Of a DNA stretch of 64,000 nt, positions 33,323 to 40,408 are shown piece by piece. Origin of the DNA: CAZAPO01 sp044841755. Lineage in GTDB: Bacteria; Bacteroidota; Bacteroidia; Flavobacteriales; Flavobacteriaceae. The position numbers and the translations under genes were made by a program. Each line of letters starts with the position of its first letter. Position 1 is the stretch's first letter. Below the pieces are notes generated by a model. The model did no database searches. It saw only the letters and a list, made by a program, of their open reading frames with translations, and was not told where the DNA came from. The stretch covers positions 310,001 through 374,000 of the forward strand of contig JAXOFM010000004.1 in NCBI GenBank assembly GCA_044841755.1, read 5' to 3'.

Positions 33323-33856
33323 ATGAAAATTAAGTATATATTTCTTTTATTAAGTTCAATTTTATCGGTGTCGTTTTCGTCGGTATCAAGTAAAATAACG
33401 AAGAAGGCAGATAAAGAAATTCTTAAGTTTTATGAAGTAAGTATTTTTGAAAAAGATTTTATCAATATCCCTGAGGACATTACGAAAGAAGTATCTTCAA
33501 AATTTAATGAAAACAACTTTTTTAAAATTATAGCGAATGATAAAACCTTAGGTTATGCATATATAGGTAATGCTCCCAGTAAAACAGCTACCTATGATTA
33601 CTTAGTTTTATTTGATAACGATTTTATCATTACAAAAAGTAAGGTTTTAATATATCGGGAAGAATACGGAGGGGAAATTGGCAGTAAGCGCTGGTTAAAA
33701 CAGCTCATAGGTAAAACTCAAAATGATAAATTGATTTACGAAGATAATATTTTGGCGATCTCCGGAGCAACAATATCGGTAAGGTCAATGACTAAAGCAG
33801 TAAATAACTTACTAAGGTCAATTAAAGTACTTCACGATAGAAATGTTTTGCAATGA
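33323..33856 (+). CDS. Small exported FMN-binding-domain protein (covalent flavinylation target)
   Basis: 177 residues with a signal or anchor helix at residues 5-20 and a single FMN_bind (RnfG/NqrC-type) domain. The flavinylation motif is D-x5-SGAT at 141-150, followed by ISVRSMTKAV; the Thr of SGAT is where ApbE attaches FMN through a phosphoester in this family. A G-YAYIGNAPSKTATYDYLVLFD strand region fits the fold. No apbE, nqr or rnf genes are in the window, so it is a stand-alone redox carrier in the periplasm. Overlaps the next gene as ATGA. Redox partner unknown. Confidence 0.87.
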   Translation: MKIKYIFLLLSSILSVSFSSVSSKITKKADKEILKFYEVSIFEKDFINIPEDITKEVSSKFNENNFFKIIANDKTLGYAYIGNAPSKTATYDYLVLFDNDFIITKSKVLIYREEYGGEIGSKRWLKQLIGKTQNDKLIYEDNILAISGATISVRSMTKAVNNLLRSIKVLHDRNVLQ

Positions 33857-34353
33857 AACTTAACGGATTAATCTATACACTTCCTAAAGAAATAAAATTG
33901 CTTATTAGTGCTTTTGTGATTGTATTGAGTATTGGTTATTTAGGAGGACTGATATTTGTTGGAGAAACTACCTCTGCAAAACCTGAGGGAATTGAAGAGC
34001 AGTATCTGGGAAACGAAGATGATGAGGACGCAACGGTGATGAAGTTTAAAAAGAGTGAAAAAGAATTGCTAACAACGGTGCACAATCACATTCTTTCAAT
34101 GTCGATTATCTTTTTTCTACTAGGTGGCTTAGTAAGTATTACAGATTTAAATAAAAGGCTAAAACGCTTTTTAGTTGTTGAACCTTTTATTTCTGTTATT
34201 TTAACTTTTGGAGGAATTTATTTGCTTTGGAAAGGGATTTTATGGATGAAGTATGTTGTTATGATTTCAGGGATATTAATGACACTTTGTTTTTGTTTGG
34301 CGGTAATAATCATTATGTATCAATTAATCTACCCAAAAGAAACCACTAAATAG
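33853..34353 (+). CDS. Four-helix inner membrane protein of the porin/flavoprotein operon
   Basis: I do not recognise a family. 166 residues with membrane helices at about 17-36, 79-97, 107-127 and 132-157. An acidic periplasmic or cytoplasmic loop (EEQYLGNEDDEDA, residues 48-60) follows helix 1. Two His, H77 and H79 (TVHNHIL), sit at the start of helix 2, in a place that could ligate haem or a metal. It is translationally coupled to the FMN-binding gene, so a role as its membrane anchor or electron donor from quinol is the simplest inference. There is no direct evidence for a cofactor. Confidence 0.7.
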   Translation: MKLNGLIYTLPKEIKLLISAFVIVLSIGYLGGLIFVGETTSAKPEGIEEQYLGNEDDEDATVMKFKKSEKELLTTVHNHILSMSIIFFLLGGLVSITDLNKRLKRFLVVEPFISVILTFGGIYLLWKGILWMKYVVMISGILMTLCFCLAVIIIMYQLIYPKETTK

Positions 34354-34371
34354 AGTTATTCTAAATTTCAA

Positions 34372-34398
34372 ATAGCTGTTAAAATCCAGCTATCTTTT
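34372..34398 (+). terminator. Weak terminator-like hairpin between the membrane protein gene and ferritin
   Basis: ATAGCTG and CAGCTAT flank an eight-base loop and are followed by CTTTT. It suggests that much transcription of the porin operon stops before ferritin, which has a TATCTTTA -7-like box close behind. Confidence 0.5.
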
Positions 34399-34427
34399 AA
34401 GTATCTTTAGACTGAAAAATTTTAGGT

Positions 34428-34934
34428 ATGAATCCAGCAATTGAAAAATTATTAAACGATCAAGTAAAATATGAGGCTGAGGCTTCTATGCATTATTTAG
34501 CGATGGCTTCTTGGGCTGATGCAAATGGATATAATGGTATAGCAGAGTTCTTTTATGCGCAATCTGAAGAGGAGCGAATACATATGACAAAACTTGTAAA
34601 GTTTGTCAATGAACGGAGCGGTAATGTTGAGGTGCCAGCATTGGAGAAACCAAAAGGAGAATATGGATCTCTGAACGAACTTTTTGAAGTATTTCTTAAG
34701 AACGAAATTTTTGTAACAGAGCAGATCAATCATATTATTTATGAGTGCTTGCAGCATAAGGAATACAACGTACATAACTTTATGCAATGGTACGTAACTG
34801 AGCAGTTAGAGGAAGAAGCAACGGCTAGAACTTTATTAGATAAGTTGAATATAATTGGCGATGACAAATCAGGACATTATTTATTTGATAGAGACATCAA
34901 TATGATTGCCGAAGCGACAGATGTTCCAGAGTAA
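34428..34934 (+). CDS. Ferritin (non-haem, bacterial FtnA type)
   Basis: Stores iron as a mineral inside a 24-subunit cytoplasmic shell. 168 residues. Ferroxidase ligands are visible as E16, the pair E49 and H52 (EEERIHM) and later E's in FVTEQINH and TEQLEEEATA. The helix sequence YEAEASMHYLAMASWADANGYNGIAEFFYAQSEEE is strongly ferritin. Lacks the Met pair expected for haem in bacterioferritin. It sits 74 bases behind the porin/FMN operon and is closed by a terminator. Confidence 0.96.
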   Translation: MNPAIEKLLNDQVKYEAEASMHYLAMASWADANGYNGIAEFFYAQSEEERIHMTKLVKFVNERSGNVEVPALEKPKGEYGSLNELFEVFLKNEIFVTEQINHIIYECLQHKEYNVHNFMQWYVTEQLEEEATARTLLDKLNIIGDDKSGHYLFDRDINMIAEATDVPE

Positions 34935-34953
34935 AAATTTAACATATTAATAG

Positions 34954-34982
34954 AAAGATTCCCTTTTGGGAATCTTTTTTTT
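34954..34982 (+). terminator. Ferritin terminator
   Basis: AAAGATTCCC and GGGAATCTTT pair perfectly around TTTT, followed by a T-run. The promoter of the next small gene uses part of the same DNA. Confidence 0.92.
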
Positions 34983-34994
34983 GACTTATTTTTG
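34965..34994 (+). promoter_or_regulatory. Promoter for the Cys/Lys-rich small gene, overlapping the ferritin terminator
   Basis: TTTG (34965-34968) in the terminator loop and right arm, 18-base spacer, TATTTTTG (34987-34994), 31 bases before the ATG at 35026. Confidence 0.6.
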
Positions 34995-35025
34995 CTTTTT
35001 ATTTAGATTTATTAAAAATAAAATT

Positions 35026-35166
35026 ATGTCTCAGTTGCAAGCCGTACCTTGTATTATGATTTCTTCACCATGTGTCGTAGGTGGTTGTGGTGAAAAAAAG
35101 AAAAAGTGTTGTAAGAAATATAAAAAGAAGGGTAAATCTAACTGCAAGCGTTGCCCTAAGCTATAG
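35026..35166 (+). CDS. 46-residue Cys/Lys-rich small protein
   Basis: I do not recognise a family. From ATG at 35026 the product has 46 residues with seven Cys (9, 16, 21, 28, 29, 40, 43) and twelve Lys, all of the Lys after residue 23. The N-terminal part is neutral (SQLQAVPCIMISSPCVVGGC), the rest a basic tail (EKKKKCCKKYKKKGKSNCKRC). Possible metal (iron, copper, zinc) or nucleic acid binding, or a disulfide-rich peptide. It has a good promoter of its own. A longer frame opening at 34966 would start inside the terminator and is rejected. The end overlaps the convergent gene by 11 bases. Confidence 0.6.
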   Translation: MSQLQAVPCIMISSPCVVGGCGEKKKKCCKKYKKKGKSNCKRCPKL

Positions 35167-36415
35167 CTAATTCTCTTCTCTCAAATAAGCTGAAATAAGT
35201 AGCTCCTAAGACTGTTATTGCAAAGTAAAACAGCATCATATAACTTCCATAAGTTATGTATGTATTAATCCCAAACCAATCTCCAGAATTAAGGATTAAA
35301 TAGATTCCGTAGCCACAAAAGATTAATTCGAAAATAAGACCATACATTTTGTTATCCATAATGGTTGTATATCCAAAAACACCAATAAAAACAATCGCAC
35401 CGTACATTAATAACTCCGTTGAAGTCAAGTTGCCATAATTGTAAAACATAAAGTACATTAAAACTGTTGTTACGACTAGTTGTATTAACGACCAACTAAT
35501 TTTTAGACTTGATGTTTCAGGCTCGTACTTTTTAAAATTATAGGGATCTTCAATAGTTTGAATTGGATACTTTTTAGCCACATCTTTAGGTCTCCATCCG
35601 GTCGGCATGAACCAAATTCTGAGTTTATCCAAATAGCTATTAGTTTTCCATGAATCTTTTATCAATCTCCATAAGTGTTGGAAGTTAATGATTATTGGGT
35701 TCCAAGTATTTACAGGCTTTAACACTCCGTAAACAGGTGGTACATTATCAAGTTCTTCCTGAAAAGTTCCAAACCATCTATCCCAAACACAAAATATTGC
35801 TGCTAGGTTTTTATCTATATATTCTTCATTAATGGCGTGATGTACTCTATGTTGAGAAGGTGTTACAAATATATACTCAAGAATCCCCAATTTTCCAATG
35901 TGCTTAGTATGATACCAAAACTGAGCAAATAAATGAATTGGAGCCAAAAGGCCAATTACTTCGCTTGGTACTCCTAATATAGCTGCTGGAATTAAGAATA
36001 CTGGATAATACCCAATGATATTTGAAATAGTTTGTCGCAAAGCACAAGCCAAATTAAATTCTTCACTACTATGATGAATAACATGAATATTCCAAAAGAA
36101 ATTCACTTTATGACACAAACGGTGATTCCAGTAACTCGCAAAATCAATAGCTATGAAAGCTACAACATAAACCAACCATGTGGCCTGTATCTCAAAAAGC
36201 GCTAGGTGTTTTAATAAAAAAGGATAGGAAATAAGGGCAACAACTAATCCTAAAGAGTCCTTTATTATGTTGGTAACACCAGAACTTAAACTTGAGATAG
36301 TGTCCATTATTGAGTGTGTTTGCTTATTGGTAAAATGACCGTAAGCTATCTCGATAAGAATCAAAATAACAAATCCAGGAATGGCATAAAGTAAGGCATT
36401 TGCGTAGGCTTCCAT
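35156..36415 (-). CDS. Sterol desaturase / fatty acid hydroxylase family membrane protein
   Basis: 419 residues, a multi-pass membrane di-iron oxygenase. The His boxes are HRLCHK (near residue 98), HVIHHSSEE (near 111) and HRVHH (near 188), as in the FA_hydroxylase family. C-terminal to this domain four further hydrophobic helices (residues about 310-410) extend the usual ~270-residue length. The substrate may be a fatty acid, sphingoid base, sterol or hopanoid; it cannot be read. Monocistronic. Not part of the carotenoid cluster, whose own hydroxylase is at 52441. Confidence 0.88.
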   Translation of the reverse strand: MEAYANALLYAIPGFVILILIEIAYGHFTNKQTHSIMDTISSLSSGVTNIIKDSLGLVVALISYPFLLKHLALFEIQATWLVYVVAFIAIDFASYWNHRLCHKVNFFWNIHVIHHSSEEFNLACALRQTISNIIGYYPVFLIPAAILGVPSEVIGLLAPIHLFAQFWYHTKHIGKLGILEYIFVTPSQHRVHHAINEEYIDKNLAAIFCVWDRWFGTFQEELDNVPPVYGVLKPVNTWNPIIINFQHLWRLIKDSWKTNSYLDKLRIWFMPTGWRPKDVAKKYPIQTIEDPYNFKKYEPETSSLKISWSLIQLVVTTVLMYFMFYNYGNLTSTELLMYGAIVFIGVFGYTTIMDNKMYGLIFELIFCGYGIYLILNSGDWFGINTYITYGSYMMLFYFAITVLGATYFSLFERRELAIA

Positions 36416-36466
36416 AATTAAAAGAATTCGGTTAAAAATAAATATTTCGATTCACTTAAAAAAGCG

Positions 36467-36497
36467 TATATTTGCATGCAATTAAAATTTAATTGCA
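36467..36497 (+). promoter_or_regulatory. guaB promoter -7 box and start-codon-abutting inverted repeat
   Basis: TATATTTG at 36467-36474 is a -7 box. TGCAATTAAA (36477-36486) and TTTAATTGCA (36488-36497) form a perfect 10-base inverted repeat that ends on the base before the guaB ATG. The predicted transcript would begin near 36479, so its whole leader is this hairpin. Confidence 0.5.
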
Positions 36498-37973
36498 ATG
36501 ATTTCACATCAAAACAAAATTGTTGGAGAAGGTCTTACTTACGACGATGTACTTTTAGTTCCAGCTTATTCACAAGTTTTACCACGCGAAGTTAGTATTC
36601 AAAGTAAATTTAGTAGAAACATTAGTTTAAATGTTCCTATTATTTCTGCTGCTATGGATACAGTTACCGAGAGTAAAATGGCTATTGCAATGGCTAGAGA
36701 AGGTGGCATTGGAGTATTACACAAAAACATGACTGCGGAGCAACAAGCTGCTAAAGTAAGAAAGGTGAAAAGAGCTGAAAGCGGAATGATCATTGATCCT
36801 GTTACTTTGCCGTTAACAGCAATTGTTTTAGATGCTAAACAAAATATGAAAGAGCATAGTATTGGTGGAATTCCAGTGGTTGATGAACAAGGAATATTAA
36901 AAGGAATTGTTACCAATCGTGATCTTCGTTTTGAAAAGAATAACCAAAGACCAATAACTGAGGTTATGACTTCTGAGAATTTGGTAACTGCAAAAGAAGG
37001 CACTTCACTGCTAGATGCTGAAGGAATATTACAAGAAAATAAAATTGAAAAACTACCTGTTGTTGATGACAACTATAAATTAGTTGGATTAATTACGTTT
37101 AGAGATATTACTAAACTTACTCAAAAACCAATTGCCAATAAAGATAAGTACGGAAGGTTGCGTGTAGCAGCTGCAATTGGAGTAACAGGAGATGCTGCTG
37201 AAAGAGCTGAAGCCTTAGTTAAAGCTGGTGTAGATGCCATTGTTATTGATACTGCTCATGGGCATACACAAGGAGTAGTAAGTGTTTTAAAAGAGGTTAA
37301 GTCTAAATTCCCAGAGTTAGATGTAGTTGTTGGAAACATTGCTACAGGAGCCGCTGCTAAATATTTGGTTGAAGCAGGTGCTGATGCTGTAAAAGTTGGT
37401 ATAGGTCCTGGTTCTATTTGTACAACACGTGTGGTCGCAGGAGTAGGATTTCCGCAGTTGTCAGCAGTGATGGAGGTAGCAAGTGCTATTAAAGGAAGTG
37501 GAGTACCTGTAATTGCAGATGGCGGAATTCGTTATACAGGAGATATTCCTAAAGCTGTAGCTGCTGGAGCAGATTGTGTCATGTTAGGATCGTTATTAGC
37601 TGGAACTAACGAATCACCTGGTGAAACGATTATTTACGAGGGGCGTAAGTTCAAGTCATACAGAGGAATGGGTTCTGTGGAAGCTATGAAGCATGGTAGT
37701 AAAGACCGTTACTTCCAGGACGTAGAAGACGATATTAAAAAGTTGGTTCCAGAAGGAATTGTTGGTCGTGTACCTTATAAAGGAGAATTGTATGAAAGTA
37801 TTCATCAGTTTGTAGGAGGTTTGCGCGCAGGAATGGGTTATTGTGGTGCTGGAGATATTGAAACTTTAAAAGAAAATGCGCAATTTGTAAAAATAACTTC
37901 TTCAGGTATTAGTGAAAGTCATCCACATAATGTTACAATTACTAAAGAAGCGCCTAATTATTCAAGACGATAA
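36498..37973 (+). CDS. guaB: Inosine-5'-monophosphate dehydrogenase
   Basis: Oxidises IMP to XMP with NAD, the committed step to GMP. 491 residues, full length. An (alpha/beta)8 barrel (EGLTYDDVLLVPAYSQVLPREV at the start) is split by two CBS domains at about residues 95-210 (MKEHSIGGIPVVDEQG, ENKIEKLPVVDDNYKLVG). The catalytic Cys is in GIGPGSICTTRVVAG near residue 310. The flap has GYCGAGDIETLKENAQFVKITSSG. Monocistronic, with its own promoter and terminator. Confidence 0.98.
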   Translation: MISHQNKIVGEGLTYDDVLLVPAYSQVLPREVSIQSKFSRNISLNVPIISAAMDTVTESKMAIAMAREGGIGVLHKNMTAEQQAAKVRKVKRAESGMIIDPVTLPLTAIVLDAKQNMKEHSIGGIPVVDEQGILKGIVTNRDLRFEKNNQRPITEVMTSENLVTAKEGTSLLDAEGILQENKIEKLPVVDDNYKLVGLITFRDITKLTQKPIANKDKYGRLRVAAAIGVTGDAAERAEALVKAGVDAIVIDTAHGHTQGVVSVLKEVKSKFPELDVVVGNIATGAAAKYLVEAGADAVKVGIGPGSICTTRVVAGVGFPQLSAVMEVASAIKGSGVPVIADGGIRYTGDIPKAVAAGADCVMLGSLLAGTNESPGETIIYEGRKFKSYRGMGSVEAMKHGSKDRYFQDVEDDIKKLVPEGIVGRVPYKGELYESIHQFVGGLRAGMGYCGAGDIETLKENAQFVKITSSGISESHPHNVTITKEAPNYSRR

Positions 37974-37991
37974 TTAGAAATGAAAAATATT

Positions 37992-38020
37992 AAAAGGCAG
38001 TACATCGTGCTGCCTTTTTT
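37992..38020. terminator. Bidirectional terminator after guaB
   Basis: GGCAGTAC and GTGCTGCC pair (one G-U) around ATC with AAAA and TTTTTT arms. It lies between guaB (+) and the PNPOx-like gene (-). Confidence 0.9.
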
Positions 38021-38021
38021 G

Positions 38022-38471
38022 TTATAAACCATACAGTTTTTTAGCACTTTCAATTTGTTCCGCTTCCGTGGTTTCTGGATAAAGGATGTACTTTGGAGCA
38101 ATAATTGGTTTCACTTGTTCTATACTTATTTCTGTGATGTTAGTAAAAGGAAATTTACCATCTGTCATTTGAGTTAAGACGCTTTCCATTTCTGAGAATT
38201 CTTTATCATCCTTTTTAACTATTCTTGCTTTTCCTTTAAGTTGAAATCCTTTTTGAACAAGAATATCTATAAAACTTGCACAAACATTTTCATTAAGCTT
38301 TATATTCTTGACTGTTTGAGGTGAAGCAATATTTGCAATAATGATCTTGTTATCTCCGTAGTAGTTAAATATCTCTTTAGGTGATACATTTGGAATACCT
38401 TTACTTGATGTAGCCAGCCAACAGAGTACACTTTTATCTATAGTAAATTTAATTTCTTTTGTCAAGTGCAT
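38022..38471 (-). CDS. Pyridoxamine 5'-phosphate oxidase-like flavin-binding protein
   Basis: 149 residues, a split-barrel FMN/F420-type fold: VLCWLATSSKGIPNVSPKEIFNYYGDNKIIIANIASPQTVKNIKLNENVCASFIDI, then FQLKGKARIV. These proteins are small flavin reductases or binders; true PdxH function is unlikely because the length is short. The C-terminus is a helix that ends KKLYGL. The last gene of a three-gene minus-strand operon (gaps 17 and 18 bases). Confidence 0.82.
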   Translation of the reverse strand: MHLTKEIKFTIDKSVLCWLATSSKGIPNVSPKEIFNYYGDNKIIIANIASPQTVKNIKLNENVCASFIDILVQKGFQLKGKARIVKKDDKEFSEMESVLTQMTDGKFPFTNITEISIEQVKPIIAPKYILYPETTEAEQIESAKKLYGL

Positions 38472-38488
38472 TATGCTCTATTATTATT

Positions 38489-39760
38489 TTAACTAGCTAT
38501 TTCTTCTAAAGCATTTACAAGATAATCTATATCTTTTTTTGTGATAAAAATTGCGAACGAAATACGAACGCCATTTAAACCAAAACTTGACATAGGTCTT
38601 GTGTCAATATGATACTTTTCAAACAATTGATTTTTTACATCCTGTACATTCTTACCAACAACCTCTAAAGTCTGAATTGCACAAGATAGTCCATCATGTT
38701 CAGGGGTTTTTAGTTTGAATTTTGGGTTGTCTTTTACTTTATTTCTGAAGTAGTGTTTTAATTCGTATGAACGCTGAGATATTTTCTCATTTCCAATACT
38801 ATTTTGAAAATCTACTGCAGTTCCTAATCCCAATAATTCAGGAAGGTTTCTTGTGTTGTAGTTTTCTAATCGTCTAATAGTTTTGTTTTTATGACCCTTA
38901 CAAACAACTAATGGTTTTAGGTGTTTTTGACTATCTTTTTTTGCATAGAATAAGCAAATTCCCTTTGGAGCAAATAACCATTTATGGGCACTCGCTGTAT
39001 AAAAATCACATCCTAAATCGTGAAGATCAATGCTAAACATTCCAGGAGCCTGAGCACCATCAACAGCAACTAATATTCCTCTTTCATGTGCCATTTTTGA
39101 TACTTCTTTTACAGGAAGAATCATTCCGTTGGTATTAATAACATGACACATAGAGATTACTTTTGTTCTAGGAGTAATAGTGTTTCTGTATATTTCAACA
39201 ATTTCCTCTACAGATTTTGGAAGCAAAGGTATTTCTGGTCTTACTAACTTAATTCCTTTGGCTTCTTGCCAAACCTTCCATGGAATAACACTACTTGTGT
39301 GTTCATGGTCAATCAAGATAACTTCATCACCTTCTTTAAGATCAAAACTTCTGGCTATAAGATTCATGCCTTCAGTAGAATTATGGGTTATGGCAATTTC
39401 TTCTGCATCTACCGAAAACAGATTAGCAACTTTTTCACGTACTTCTTCCTTTTCATCTTCCCATCCTCCCCACATATATTTTGAAGGAAAGCTATCTAAA
39501 ATATCTCTAAATGTATTTGTTTCCTCTCGAACTATTTTTGGAGCAGAACCTAAAGATCCGTTATTAAAATATCGCAATTTAGGAGCGAATTTAAATTGCT
39601 CTTTTACTCCTTCCCAAAAAGTTTCAGAATCATCACCTGCTTTTAACACCTCCAGTTGTAAGTATTGTGATTCTAAATCCTTGTAAGAGGAAAGTAGTAC
39701 TGTTCCAGCTACTCCGGTAAAGAGTTGCTTAACAAAAGATCTGCGGTAAAGTTTTTTCAT
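38489..39760 (-). CDS. Class V aminotransferase with Tat signal peptide
   Basis: 423 residues. The first 26 form a twin-arginine signal: YRRSFVKQ at residues 5-12 followed by hydrophobic LFTGVAGTVLLSS. The rest is a fold-type I PLP enzyme of the isopenicillin N epimerase / cysteine desulfurase superfamily: AITHNSTEGMNLIA, VILIDHEHTSSVIPW, CHVINTNG, VDGAQAPGMFSIDL, and the PLP Lys in TASAHKWLFAPKG near residue 263. Export of a folded, PLP-loaded enzyme fits the Tat pathway (tatC is at 13000-13824). Substrate unknown. An epimerase, lyase or aminotransferase activity are all possible. Confidence 0.87.
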   Translation of the reverse strand: MKKLYRRSFVKQLFTGVAGTVLLSSYKDLESQYLQLEVLKAGDDSETFWEGVKEQFKFAPKLRYFNNGSLGSAPKIVREETNTFRDILDSFPSKYMWGGWEDEKEEVREKVANLFSVDAEEIAITHNSTEGMNLIARSFDLKEGDEVILIDHEHTSSVIPWKVWQEAKGIKLVRPEIPLLPKSVEEIVEIYRNTITPRTKVISMCHVINTNGMILPVKEVSKMAHERGILVAVDGAQAPGMFSIDLHDLGCDFYTASAHKWLFAPKGICLFYAKKDSQKHLKPLVVCKGHKNKTIRRLENYNTRNLPELLGLGTAVDFQNSIGNEKISQRSYELKHYFRNKVKDNPKFKLKTPEHDGLSCAIQTLEVVGKNVQDVKNQLFEKYHIDTRPMSSFGLNGVRISFAIFITKKDIDYLVNALEEIAS

Positions 39761-39778
39761 GATTTTAGAGAACTGTTT

Positions 39779-40234
39779 TTATTTCTGTGCCACCGAAGTA
39801 CCATGCTCTACAAAATTCTTAAAATCTTCCATGTACTTGTATGACTGTTTCTTAAAAGCTCCAGGCATTAAAAAAGCCATGACTCTCATCATAAAATTAC
39901 CTGGTTGAAATTCACTCGATGAAGTCCATTTAGTATTGCCATCGGGAGTTACCTCAAAGAAGTTTTCTTGAATACTATTCATTGTTGGTGTGCCATACGT
40001 AGCATGAAATTCATGCGGAAAGTTTCTTTTGGTAATAGTCTCAAGAAGGTCAAATTCTCGTTTACCCATTTTGTATTTCAATCGCATTTTTGCACCAACT
40101 TCTCCTGGAGTTCCTGAAATATGTTCGGTTGCTACCAAACCTATTTGCCAATGTTTCATATTATCAACATTGTCTAACTTTCGTATAACTTCATCTAAGG
40201 GCTTATTAATGGTGATATCAATACTATATTTCAT
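39779..40234 (-). CDS. SRPBCC (START-like) family protein
   Basis: 151 residues of the helix-grip fold family. It begins MKYSIDITINKPLDEVIRKLDNVDNMKHWQIGL, the typical first strand and helix of polyketide_cyc2-type SRPBCC proteins, then LKYKMGKREFDLLETIT and TKWTSSSEFQPGNFMMRVMAFLMPGAFKKQSYKYMEDFKNFVE. The fold makes a hydrophobic ligand cavity; the ligand is unknown. First gene of the minus-strand operon with the Tat aminotransferase and the PNPOx-like protein. Confidence 0.87.
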   Translation of the reverse strand: MKYSIDITINKPLDEVIRKLDNVDNMKHWQIGLVATEHISGTPGEVGAKMRLKYKMGKREFDLLETITKRNFPHEFHATYGTPTMNSIQENFFEVTPDGNTKWTSSSEFQPGNFMMRVMAFLMPGAFKKQSYKYMEDFKNFVEHGTSVAQK

Positions 40235-40351
40235 CTGCTCAAAATTTTATAAAGCCAAGTGTTTTGCTACTAAAGATAGTCTAGTTTTTTTGGAATCAAA
40301 AATATTGTAGACCAAGACACTATAATAACTTCTTAGTCGTTTGCTAAGTAC

Positions 40352-40381
40352 TTGTAATATCTATTATTTGTGTTATTTTTG
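40352..40381 (+). promoter_or_regulatory. Promoter of the PPIase operon
   Basis: TTG (40352-40354), 19-base spacer, TATTTTTG (40374-40381). It lies 27 bases before the chosen ATG at 40409 and overlaps the start of the longer frame, supporting the shorter start. Confidence 0.7.
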
Positions 40382-40408
40382 CTTGAACCGAAAAAAAGCC
40401 CATTTTCT

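Noticed and set aside
34966..35025. A longer N-terminus for the Cys/Lys-rich small protein
   Set aside because: The added 20 residues would be encoded by the terminator T-run and the promoter itself.
36599..37072. Minus-strand open frame of 157 codons inside guaB
   Set aside because: Antisense to a certain gene, biased composition (Ser/Cys/Phe), no promoter, no homology to anything known to me.
39180..39686. Plus-strand open frame of 168 codons inside the aminotransferase gene
   Set aside because: Shadow of the true minus-strand gene, which has full PLP-enzyme motifs on the opposite strand.
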